A DNA stretch of 12,349 nucleotides. It comes from Acidimicrobiaceae bacterium. Lineage in GTDB: Bacteria; Actinomycetota; Acidimicrobiia; Acidimicrobiales; UBA10347. Made by a program: the position numbers and the translations under genes. Of the stretch, positions 6,604 to 12,349 are shown one piece after another. Within the stretch, counting starts at the first letter, position 1; the number at the start of each line of letters is the position of its first letter. The notes beneath the pieces were generated by a model. The model was not told where the DNA came from. It made no database searches and worked only from the letters and a program-made list of their open reading frames with translations. The DNA lies in contig DNHM01000325.1 of the NCBI GenBank assembly GCA_003485885.1, positions 2,818-15,166 of the forward strand. Direction: 5' to 3'.

Positions 6604-7365
6604 ATGAGCCCTGATACCACAACTGTCGACTTTCACTTCGACGTGCTCTGCCCCTACGCCTATCAGACCGCGAAATGGATTCGCGACGTCCGAGCACAGA
6701 ATGGCCTCGAGATCAACTGGAAGTTCTTTAGCCTCGAAGAGGTCAACCGAGTCGAGGGCAAGAAACACCCGTGGGAACGTGATTGGTCCTATGGCTGGTC
6801 GATCATGCGCATCGGCGCGATCCTGCGCCGCAACAGCATGGACGACCTCGACCGTTGGTATGAACGTTCCGGACGGGCACTTCACGAAGAAGGCCAGCGG
6901 GTGCACGACCCCGATGTCGCCCGCCATCTGCTTGTCGAATTAGGACTCGACCCCGACGTCGTCGACCAGTCCATCGCCGACGAGACCACCCACGACGAGA
7001 TCAAAGCGGACCACGCCAGGGTCATGGACGCGGGGGGTTACGGCGTGCCCACACTGTTCTTCGGCGACCACGCGCTCTTTGGCCCGGTACTGATCGACCC
7101 GCCTTCGGGCGAAGCAGCACTGCGGCTCTGGAATGCGGTTACGGCGTGGACCGAGTTCCCCCACCTCTACGAACTGCAACAACCGAAACGCAAACGCGAC
7201 GAGCAGGCAATCTCGGCCACGTTCAAGCCATACCTCGAAGCCCGCGATTGGATCAGCATCAATAGAGGCACCGAAGTCGGCTTCACCGAAGATGGTTTCA
7301 AAGCCATGGGCCCGGCCGCAGACCGCTACAACCGCAATCAGTCGAGCGAAGGAGACAGCCAATGA
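6604..7365 (+). CDS. DsbA-family / HCCA-isomerase-like thioredoxin-fold protein, single-cysteine (mycothiol-dependent nitroreductase Rv2466c-like)
   Basis: This 253-residue protein starts [26 protein letters not shown] at suitable spacing before the ATG at 6604 fixes this start over one at 6514. It has a thioredoxin-like fold with an inserted helical domain. The active-site motif is C16-P-Y-A at the start of helix 1, and the cis-proline loop is GYGVPT (145-150) followed by [11 protein letters not shown]. Rv2466c-type and DsbA enzymes have CxxC; here the resolving Cys is Ala and C16 is the only cysteine of the protein, so a monothiol or GST-kappa/isomerase-like use of low-molecular-weight thiol is more likely than dithiol oxidation. 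There is no signal peptide, so it is cytoplasmic. It is the first gene of a compact plus-strand operon and its stop overlaps the next start in ATGA. The substrate is unknown. Confidence 0.87.
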   Translation: MSPDTTTVDFHFDVLCPYAYQTAKWIRDVRAQNGLEINWKFFSLEEVNRVEGKKHPWERDWSYGWSIMRIGAILRRNSMDDLDRWYERSGRALHEEGQRVHDPDVARHLLVELGLDPDVVDQSIADETTHDEIKADHARVMDAGGYGVPTLFFGDHALFGPVLIDPPSGEAALRLWNAVTAWTEFPHLYELQQPKRKRDEQAISATFKPYLEARDWISINRGTEVGFTEDGFKAMGPAADRYNRNQSSEGDSQ

Positions 7366-8144
7366 GCCTCGAAGCAATCGCCAACCTGAATGCGTGTATG
7401 GACTCAGTCGACGCACTGTTGGCAGGACTCAACGATGACCAATGGGCAGTGCAGTCGTACTGCCCCGACTGGGACGTGCGGGGTGTCGCCATGCACCTGG
7501 CAGCCGTCGAGCACATGCTGATCGGAGATGAACCTGGCTCGTGGACTGACAGCGTGCCGTTCGACAAGGTCGGCGCGTACATCGCTGGCGTCAGCGATTC
7601 GAACAACGCGGACCTGCTGGCGGCCTATCGCGAAACAATCACCGCTCGACGAGCAGAGATGGCCGGCTACACGGCCGAACAGATGGACCTGCCGTCCATG
7701 ACTCCGGTCGGGCAACAGACCTATGGTCGGTTCATGGCCATCCGAGTGTTCGACTACTGGGTGCACGAGCAAGACATGCGCGGACCATTGGGCATCGCCG
7801 GCCACGAGAGTGGGCCAACTGCTGAAATGGCACTGAACGAAATCGAGATCTCACTGCCCTACATCGTGGGCAAAAAGATCGGGCTGCCCGAGGGTAAGGG
7901 CATGACCATCAACCTGACCGGTCCCGTCGAACGGCAGATGCATGTCAAGGTCGATGGTCGCGCTGGTGTTGTCGATTCGTTGGCCGACCCCGACGTTGTG
8001 CTGAACGCAAACTCCACCGCCTTCGCCCTGCTGGCATGCGGCCGTATCGATCCGCAAGGCCCAATCGACGACGGTCGGGTCAGCTGGAGCGGCGATGCCG
8101 AACTCGGCGAAAAAGCCGCCCGCTCGCTTCGGTTCACAATGTAA
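7362..8144 (+). CDS. Maleylpyruvate isomerase (MDMPI) family mycothiol-dependent enzyme
   Basis: This 260-residue protein starts [20 protein letters not shown]. The N-terminal DinB-like four-helix domain (about 9-140) has the family pattern [19 protein letters not shown] (33-51), with H45 as a predicted metal ligand, and [15 protein letters not shown] (130-144), with D131 and H135 as the other likely ligands; characterised maleylpyruvate isomerase has Glu at the first of these. The C-terminal SCP2-like domain covers about 180-258. The family uses a divalent metal to activate mycothiol for isomerisation or transfer; TIGR03083 members are mostly uncharacterised. AAGGAG precedes the ATG by 7 nt. 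There is a 4-bp ATGA overlap with the DsbA-like gene and a 1-bp TAATG overlap with the SDR, so translation is coupled. The shared thiol theme with its upstream neighbour suggests a joint pathway. Confidence 0.88.
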   Translation: MSLEAIANLNACMDSVDALLAGLNDDQWAVQSYCPDWDVRGVAMHLAAVEHMLIGDEPGSWTDSVPFDKVGAYIAGVSDSNNADLLAAYRETITARRAEMAGYTAEQMDLPSMTPVGQQTYGRFMAIRVFDYWVHEQDMRGPLGIAGHESGPTAEMALNEIEISLPYIVGKKIGLPEGKGMTINLTGPVERQMHVKVDGRAGVVDSLADPDVVLNANSTAFALLACGRIDPQGPIDDGRVSWSGDAELGEKAARSLRFTM

Positions 8145-8890
8145 TGGGACGTCTCGACGGCAAGGTCGCCTTAATCACCGGCGGTGCCCGAGGCATGGGT
8201 GCCGAAGACAGTCGACTTTTCGCTGCCGAGGGAGCCGTGGTTGTACTGACCGATGTACTCGATGACCTGGGAGCCGAAACAGCTAGCCAGATCGACGGTG
8301 CCAGCTATCACCACCTCGATATCCGAAACGAGGCCGAATGGCAGGCCGTCGTCGACCAGGTCATGTCCGACCATGGCCGCATCGACGTCCTGGTCAACAA
8401 TGCAGGTGTAGACCTGGTGAAGAAGCTGCTTGCAACCACGATCGAAGATTTCGAGCAGGTGACCGACATCAACCTCCGAGGCACGTTCCTGGGAATGCGC
8501 ACCGTGGCCGAGGCCATGATCAAGGCCGAGTTGCCGTGTTCGATCGTGAACATCAGCTCGGTAGCCGGACTGCAGGGCCTCGCAAACCATGCCGTGTACT
8601 CTGCATCGAAGTTCGGCGTCACCGGCCTGACCAAGTCCGCAGCCAAGGAGTGGGGTCGTTACGGGATACGGGTGAACTCCGTGCATCCCGGCCTCATCGA
8701 GACAGCCATGACCGCCGACATGCGTTCGTTCACCGATCCCGAAGTCCGCAGACAGGTCGAACGGACTGTGCCATTACGCCGCATGGGCAAGGCCAGCGAC
8801 ATCGCCAAGCTGGCGCTGTTCCTGGCCAGCGATGACTCGGACTATTGCAGTGGCCAGGCCTACATCGTCGACGGCGGCGTGCACCCGTAA
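8144..8890 (+). CDS. Short-chain dehydrogenase/reductase, 3-alpha/20-beta-hydroxysteroid dehydrogenase-like
   Basis: This 248-residue classical SDR starts [20 protein letters not shown]. The cofactor motif TGGARGMG is at residues 12-19, Asp37 after strand 2 favours NAD(H) over NADP(H), and NNAG is at 85-88. The catalytic tetrad is N110, S139 (in VNISSVAG), Y152 and K156 (YSASK). IRVNSVHPGLIETAMTADM follows, which resembles 3-alpha/20-beta-HSD and related oxidoreductases; the C-terminus SGQAYIVDGGVHP is typical. It oxidises or reduces a secondary alcohol/ketone of unknown identity, in the cytoplasm. The ATG shares its A with the upstream TAA stop and has no ribosome binding site of its own, so translation probably reinitiates after the MDMPI gene. 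A longer in-frame extension to 8036 only overlaps that gene and is discounted. Confidence 0.92.
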   Translation: MGRLDGKVALITGGARGMGAEDSRLFAAEGAVVVLTDVLDDLGAETASQIDGASYHHLDIRNEAEWQAVVDQVMSDHGRIDVLVNNAGVDLVKKLLATTIEDFEQVTDINLRGTFLGMRTVAEAMIKAELPCSIVNISSVAGLQGLANHAVYSASKFGVTGLTKSAAKEWGRYGIRVNSVHPGLIETAMTADMRSFTDPEVRRQVERTVPLRRMGKASDIAKLALFLASDDSDYCSGQAYIVDGGVHP

Positions 8891-8911
8891 CCAGGCTCCT
8901 AGAGTCATCCC

Positions 8912-9628
8912 ATGGCTGCAACCGAGCTGACCTTTTTGTCATGGAACTTGGCGTTGCTCGAACGACCGGCACCTGCGCCGCTGTTCTGGGAGACAAGCAA
9001 CACCGAAGCCGTGGTGCGCGACCAGGTGCTCGAGGTCGAGCCCGATGTAGTCCTGTTCCAGGAACTGCCCGGACTGGTTCCGTTTGTCGAAACCCATTCG
9101 ATGGTGCCAGCAAACCCCAAGAGCCATAGCGGCAACCTGGCGACGCTGGTGAGCAACAAACTCGCCACCACCGAGCTTGCGATCGCGACGGTCGGTGGAT
9201 GCGCCATCCTGACCACCTTCGTTGACCTCGACCTGACCATCGCCAACGTTCACCTGCCTTCTGGCAAGGGCGGCGAAGCTGACCGACTGATGTACATGGC
9301 CAAGGTGATCGAGGCCAGTCCGACACTGCCGCTACTCATTGTGGGTGACACCAACATGCGGGTTGCCGAAGCTGACGCGCTCCTCAAGTTGAGCTTCAGT
9401 GGAGACACGCCACCGCATGCCACCTGGGACAGCCGTCGCAATAACTTCCGTGCCGATGCCTACGAGTTCCATGCATACTTCACTCGTTGGTTCGCCAGTC
9501 CTGGCGTCACCGTGTCCGATGTGTCCGTCCATCGGGACCCCGTCAGACACGACGACACGACGTTCTTTGTGTCCGACCACTACGCACTCGGCGGTCGGGT
9601 CTCGCTCACGACATCGGCCAAGGAGTAA
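8912..9628 (+). CDS. Endonuclease/exonuclease/phosphatase (EEP) family protein
   Basis: This 238-residue protein starts MAATELTFLSWNLALLERPA. The EEP catalytic motifs appear in order: N12 (SWNL), E51 (LFQELPG), H114 (IANVHLPSG), D146 and N148 (VGDTNMR), and the terminal SDH at 221-223 (VSDHYALGG). The full set indicates an active Mg-dependent phosphoesterase. The family ranges from AP endonucleases and sphingomyelinases to inositol-phosphate and RNA phosphodiesterases, so the substrate cannot be assigned. There is no signal peptide or membrane anchor. It follows the SDR by 21 bp without a clear ribosome binding site and precedes the ABM gene by 5 bp; its last codons AAG-GAG form that gene's ribosome binding site. 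It looks like an operon member, although its chemistry does not obviously match its neighbours. Confidence 0.88.
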   Translation: MAATELTFLSWNLALLERPAPAPLFWETSNTEAVVRDQVLEVEPDVVLFQELPGLVPFVETHSMVPANPKSHSGNLATLVSNKLATTELAIATVGGCAILTTFVDLDLTIANVHLPSGKGGEADRLMYMAKVIEASPTLPLLIVGDTNMRVAEADALLKLSFSGDTPPHATWDSRRNNFRADAYEFHAYFTRWFASPGVTVSDVSVHRDPVRHDDTTFFVSDHYALGGRVSLTTSAKE

Positions 9629-9633
9629 CCGCA

Positions 9634-9924
9634 ATGATCATCGTCACCGGTTCGGTAACCGCAAGTGCCGAGACTGACGCCGAGATGGCCGAACTCTGCC
9701 TGGCTCATGTTCGGCGGTCACGCACCGAGCCTGGTTGTTTGCTTCACGCGGTGCATCGAGATGTCGAAAACCACCATCGTTTCGTCTTCCTTGAGCACTG
9801 GAGTTCTCGAACCACTCTCGAACAACATTTCGAGGTCCCCGAGTCGATCGCTTTCGTCAAGGCCATTCGAGTCATCGCCATCGACGCAACGAAAATGCAG
9901 ATCTTCGAAACCGTCGAGTCCTGA
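9634..9924 (+). CDS. Antibiotic biosynthesis monooxygenase (ABM) domain protein
   Basis: This 96-residue protein starts MIIVTGSVTASAETDAEMAE. It is a single ABM ferredoxin-like domain with an N-terminal strand, then EPGCLLHAVHRDVENHHRF, then VFLEHWSSRTTLEQHFEVPE (51-70), the standard family core, followed by a C-terminal strand. Members act as cofactor-free quinol/anthrone monooxygenases or haem-degrading enzymes, usually as dimers; the specific substrate is unknown. AAGGAG 8 nt before the ATG lies in the last two codons of the EEP gene. The ATG at 9634 is chosen over the longer open frame to 9487 for that reason and because the domain begins exactly there. It is the last gene of the packed cluster, with a hairpin after its stop. 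Confidence 0.88.
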   Translation: MIIVTGSVTASAETDAEMAELCLAHVRRSRTEPGCLLHAVHRDVENHHRFVFLEHWSSRTTLEQHFEVPESIAFVKAIRVIAIDATKMQIFETVES

Positions 9925-9934
9925 CCCGGACTCC

Positions 9935-9960
9935 GAGCGCGACGGTATGCCGGTCCGCTC
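9935..9960 (+). terminator. Hairpin downstream of the ABM gene, possible terminator
   Basis: GAGCG (9935-9939) pairs with CGCTC (9956-9960). The inner bases GACGG and CCGGTC extend the stem with one single-base bulge on each side and a TATG loop. It starts 10 bp after the ABM stop and is followed only by TT. The position is suitable for ending the 6604-9924 operon; the evidence is moderate because of the bulges and short T-run. Confidence 0.3.
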
Positions 9961-10040
9961 TTAGGTGATCTCAGGGCCTCCGGGTCGCTGGATTCGGCGA
10001 GAACTTCACGGGTTCGATGATGGGCCATTACCGTCGGGTG

Positions 10041-11315
10041 ATGACCACCGTCGCTGACCATGCCAACGACCTCTTGCCGAACCCGCTCCTGCAGGAGTTT
10101 TGGGTCAGGCCCGCAGCCGACATCGACGCCGACCTGGCAGTACTGCACGCTGCTGGCGGGATCACGTTTCACGACGAGCCACCGGTGCCCGAAGGTATCG
10201 CCCTCGAACACGGGCCCGGGTCCTGGGTACTGACCAACCATGCCGACATCATCCAGGTATCGAAACGCGCCGACGTCTTCAGCTCGGCACAGGGCATAAC
10301 AGTGACCGATATCCCCGTCGAATTCCTGGAATTCTTCAGCTCCATGATCGCTATGGACGACCCTCGACACGCCAAGTTGCGTCGAGTCGTCTCGGCCGGC
10401 TTCACGCCCCGGATGCTCGCGAAACTGGACGACTCTGTCCAGACTGTCGCCTCCGAGATCATCGACCGGGTGCAGAGTCGTGGCGAGGTTGATTTCATCG
10501 TTGATGTCGCTGCTATGTTGCCGCTCAAGATCGTGTGTGACCTCATGGGTGTTCCTGAGGAAGAGTTCGACTTCGTCTTCCGGCACACCAACACGATCAT
10601 CGCTGCCACCGATCCTGAGTACGCACCCGAAGACGGCGATGTACTCACCGCACTACTCACCGCCGGCGGCGAACTAGCCGAACTCATGCAAAAGGTCGCC
10701 GAGTCGAAGAAGGGTGGCGACGGCACCGACCTCACCAGCCTGTTGATGAACGCCTCGGTCCCCGACGACGAACTCACCCCCGGTGACCTCGCCAGTTTCT
10801 TTATCTTGCTGGTCGTCGCCGGAAACGAGACAACCCGCAACGCAATCGGCTGGGGCCTCCGGTACCTGACCGAGAACCCAGATCAGCGCGCAATTTGGGC
10901 AGCAGATTTCGAAGCGATCGCCCCGACCGCAGTCGAAGAGATCGTCCGGCTCGCGAGCCCCGTGACGTACATGCGACGCACCGCCATGGTCGACACCCAC
11001 ATTGGGGATCAGGCCATCGCTGCTGGAGACAAGGTCAGCATGTTCTACCTCGCCGCCAATCGCGATCCTTCCGTGTTCCCCAACCCGCTCGACTTCGACG
11101 TTCGCCGGAGTCCAAATGTGCACGTCGGCTTCGGCGGACCCGGCCCCCACTTCTGCCTTGGGGCTCATCTTGCTCGGCGCGAGATCACGGTGATCTTCCG
11201 AGAGATCTTCAACCGCCTGCCCGACATCGAGTCCACGGCCGACGGCGACCTGCTGCATTCGAGCTTCATCCACGGCATCAAACACCTGCCAGCGACGTTC
11301 ACCCCGGTCGTCTAG
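10041..11315 (+). CDS. Cytochrome P450, CYP124/CYP125-like
   Basis: This is a 424-residue P450 (432 from an ATG at 10017), of normal soluble bacterial length. The I-helix is VVAGNETTRNAIGWGL with the acid-alcohol pair E263/T264. The K-helix ExxR is E300-IV-R303, followed by PVTYMRRTAM. The haem loop is FGGPGPHFCLGAHLARREI, with C372 as thiolate ligand. Other family markers are AMDDPRHAKLRRVVSAGFTPR (104-124) and the C-terminal SSFIHGIKHLPATF, which matches the NGIK region of the mycobacterial CYP124/125 group acting on methyl-branched lipids and sterol side chains. The exact substrate is not assignable. Ferredoxin and reductase partners are not in the window. The start at 10041 (MTTVADHA) is preferred by domain alignment; no start has a strong ribosome binding site. 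It follows the ABM gene by 116 bp, and its stop shares CTAG with the convergent MFS stop. Confidence 0.93.
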   Translation: MTTVADHANDLLPNPLLQEFWVRPAADIDADLAVLHAAGGITFHDEPPVPEGIALEHGPGSWVLTNHADIIQVSKRADVFSSAQGITVTDIPVEFLEFFSSMIAMDDPRHAKLRRVVSAGFTPRMLAKLDDSVQTVASEIIDRVQSRGEVDFIVDVAAMLPLKIVCDLMGVPEEEFDFVFRHTNTIIAATDPEYAPEDGDVLTALLTAGGELAELMQKVAESKKGGDGTDLTSLLMNASVPDDELTPGDLASFFILLVVAGNETTRNAIGWGLRYLTENPDQRAIWAADFEAIAPTAVEEIVRLASPVTYMRRTAMVDTHIGDQAIAAGDKVSMFYLAANRDPSVFPNPLDFDVRRSPNVHVGFGGPGPHFCLGAHLARREITVIFREIFNRLPDIESTADGDLLHSSFIHGIKHLPATFTPVV

Positions 11316-12349
11316 AGGTGTAGCCGTCCGGTCATCGCGGCACGGACAGCGAGCACCCCGGCAAGCAGCGCGGAACCCCACAACACAACACCGCTGGCGG
11401 CGAAGACGACCTCGAAAGATCCGAAGAACCCTCGGCTTGGTTCGAGTCGGTCGGCGAGCGCACTGGCAGTTGCGACACCAGCAACCACGCCTACCGTGCG
11501 GGTCATCAGCGAAAGCCCACCGGCAACACCCTGCTTGTCGTTACCGACACCTTGCATCACGGTGGCCATATTTGGTACCGAGAACAATCCCAGCCCGGCG
11601 CCAACCACGGCCATCAGCAATGCGATGTGTGTCGGTGACCATGTCACGCCAACCTGCGACAGTCCAACCATGCCAACGCCCTCGACGAGAAGTCCCGCCG
11701 CTCCGAGCTTCCAACCAGCAACTCGGCCCGTCGACCTGCCCGCCAAAGTGGACGCCACTGCTGTTGCGGCTGGCGACGCAGCGAGAACGAGTCCCGAGAC
11801 CAGCAGTGATGTGCCCAACTGATCTATCAACAACGAGGGAACCAGCAGCCAGGTCGCGAACATGGCGCCGTTCGCAACCACCGCCAGAAAGTTGGCAGTC
11901 GCGAAGTCGATCGAACGAAAGAGCTCGAGTTCGAGAACCGGATGCTCGACCCGACGGCTGAAAACGACAAACGCCGTCACCGACAGCGCCGCTGCCACCG
12001 CCGAACCAACAACCAGCGGGTCGACCCAACCTCGCGTTGCCGTGAGATTTAGCGCAAGCACGGCAGCGCCGAGCGAAATCGAGACCAACAATGTGCCAAC
12101 TCGGTCGACCTCATTCGACTTAGCAACGGTCGTAGGTTTGTTGGTGATCGTGAGGAGTAGGAGAAGAAGCCCAAGTGGGACCCGGAACCAGAAGACCGCG
12201 CGCCAGCCAATCCATTCCACCAGCGGACCGCCAACGATGGGGCCGATCGCCAGACCCACGGCCGCAGCGGTCTGGAACACGCCCACCGCGCGAGTATGGG
12301 CCGTGGCCGAGCCGGTGGTCAGCAGTGCTGGCGCTGACGCCATAACCAT
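11312..12349 (-). CDS. MFS transporter, DHA2 (EmrB/QacA-like) family, N-terminus outside the window
   Basis: The visible 345 residues run from about TM3/TM4 to the C-terminus; the N-terminal helices and motif A lie beyond 12349, so the ATG at the edge is probably internal. Motif C, the antiporter signature, is seen as AVGLAIGPIVGGPLVEWIGW (30-49), followed by RAVFWFRVPLGLLLLLL. Most relatives read W-x-x-F-x-x-N-x-P here; this one has Arg instead of Asn. Around ten hydrophobic segments follow, with a cytosolic loop near 70-85 and another near 131-148 (RRVEHPVLELELFRS), the latter typical of 14-TM DHA2 exporters. The family expels lipophilic or cationic drugs by proton antiport across the cytoplasmic membrane; substrate unknown. 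It is convergent with the P450 with a 4-bp overlap. Confidence 0.87.
   Translation of the reverse strand: MVMASAPALLTTGSATAHTRAVGVFQTAAAVGLAIGPIVGGPLVEWIGWRAVFWFRVPLGLLLLLLTITNKPTTVAKSNEVDRVGTLLVSISLGAAVLALNLTATRGWVDPLVVGSAVAAALSVTAFVVFSRRVEHPVLELELFRSIDFATANFLAVVANGAMFATWLLVPSLLIDQLGTSLLVSGLVLAASPAATAVASTLAGRSTGRVAGWKLGAAGLLVEGVGMVGLSQVGVTWSPTHIALLMAVVGAGLGLFSVPNMATVMQGVGNDKQGVAGGLSLMTRTVGVVAGVATASALADRLEPSRGFFGSFEVVFAASGVVLWGSALLAGVLAVRAAMTGRLHL

Noticed and set aside
6499..6927. 143-residue N-terminal extension of nudC
   Set aside because: The extension is antisense to the DsbA-like coding sequence and crosses the intergenic palindrome. The NudC domain starts at the ATG at 6498.
9744..10586. 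280-codon minus-strand frame across the ABM and P450 genes
   Set aside because: It spans two well-supported plus-strand genes and their gap. The product has no recognisable domain and no start signal.
10674..11381. 235-codon minus-strand frame inside the P450
   Set aside because: It is antisense to the P450 I-helix and haem loop and extends into the MFS gene in a different frame; it is a composition artefact.
1..12349. CRISPR array, transposon ends, toxin-antitoxin, phage or defence island
   Set aside because: No spaced direct repeats, transposase, integrase, restriction or nuclease-helicase genes were seen. Composition and gene style look uniform, which points to a core or metabolic region.

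Overview
The window looks like ordinary chromosome from a high-GC actinobacterium. The case rests on a mycothiol-type enzyme family (MDMPI/TIGR03083), a DsbA/Rv2466c-like protein, a CYP124/125-like P450, GC-rich third codon positions and GTG/ATG starts. An acidimicrobial or mycobacterium-related lineage would fit, but species cannot be read from the sequence. No tRNA, rRNA, CRISPR array, insertion sequence, integrase or phage gene is visible.

Left part (1-1566): the 3' end of a thiamine-diphosphate enzyme runs on the plus strand and stops at 290. A small acidic helical protein on the minus strand (340-648) faces it. Divergent from that is a TauE/SafE-type membrane permease (725-1498). Convergent gene pairs are separated by short gaps that hold terminator-like hairpins.

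Centre-left (1567-5260, minus strand): a three-gene molybdenum hydroxylase operon is transcribed coxS-coxL-coxM, with ATGA stop/start overlaps at both junctions. The large subunit carries AYRGAGR in place of the Cys-containing AYxCSFR loop of true CO dehydrogenases. Both the loop and the S-L-M order identify a form II (BMS-type) enzyme, whose natural substrate is not established. No coxDEF/G or molybdenum-cofactor maturation gene lies in the window. The 386-bp gap upstream of coxS has no convincing gene but contains three inverted repeats, one of them a 12-bp-stem hairpin.

Centre-right (5647-9924): nudC, an NADH pyrophosphatase, is on the minus strand. Divergent from it is a tightly packed plus-strand cluster: DsbA/HCCA-isomerase-like protein, MDMPI-type mycothiol-dependent enzyme, short-chain dehydrogenase, endonuclease/exonuclease/phosphatase-fold hydrolase and ABM-domain monooxygenase. 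Junctions of -4, -1, +21 and +5 bp indicate one transcription unit. A near-perfect 21-bp palindrome lies in the nudC/DsbA divergent gap and is a good operator candidate for both directions.

Right end (10041-12349): a cytochrome P450 of the CYP124/125 type on the plus strand meets a minus-strand MFS drug-efflux-type transporter tail to tail. The two stop codons share a single CTAG. The MFS gene runs off the right edge. The P450, the HSD-like SDR, the ABM enzyme and the thiol-dependent proteins together suggest oxidative catabolism or detoxification of a lipophilic (steroid, isoprenoid or aromatic) compound, but this is inference from families and proximity. I do not see a clearly new defence or mobile system. 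The most distinctive items are the form II hydroxylase, the coupled thiol-enzyme operon with its palindrome, and the structured gap upstream of coxS.
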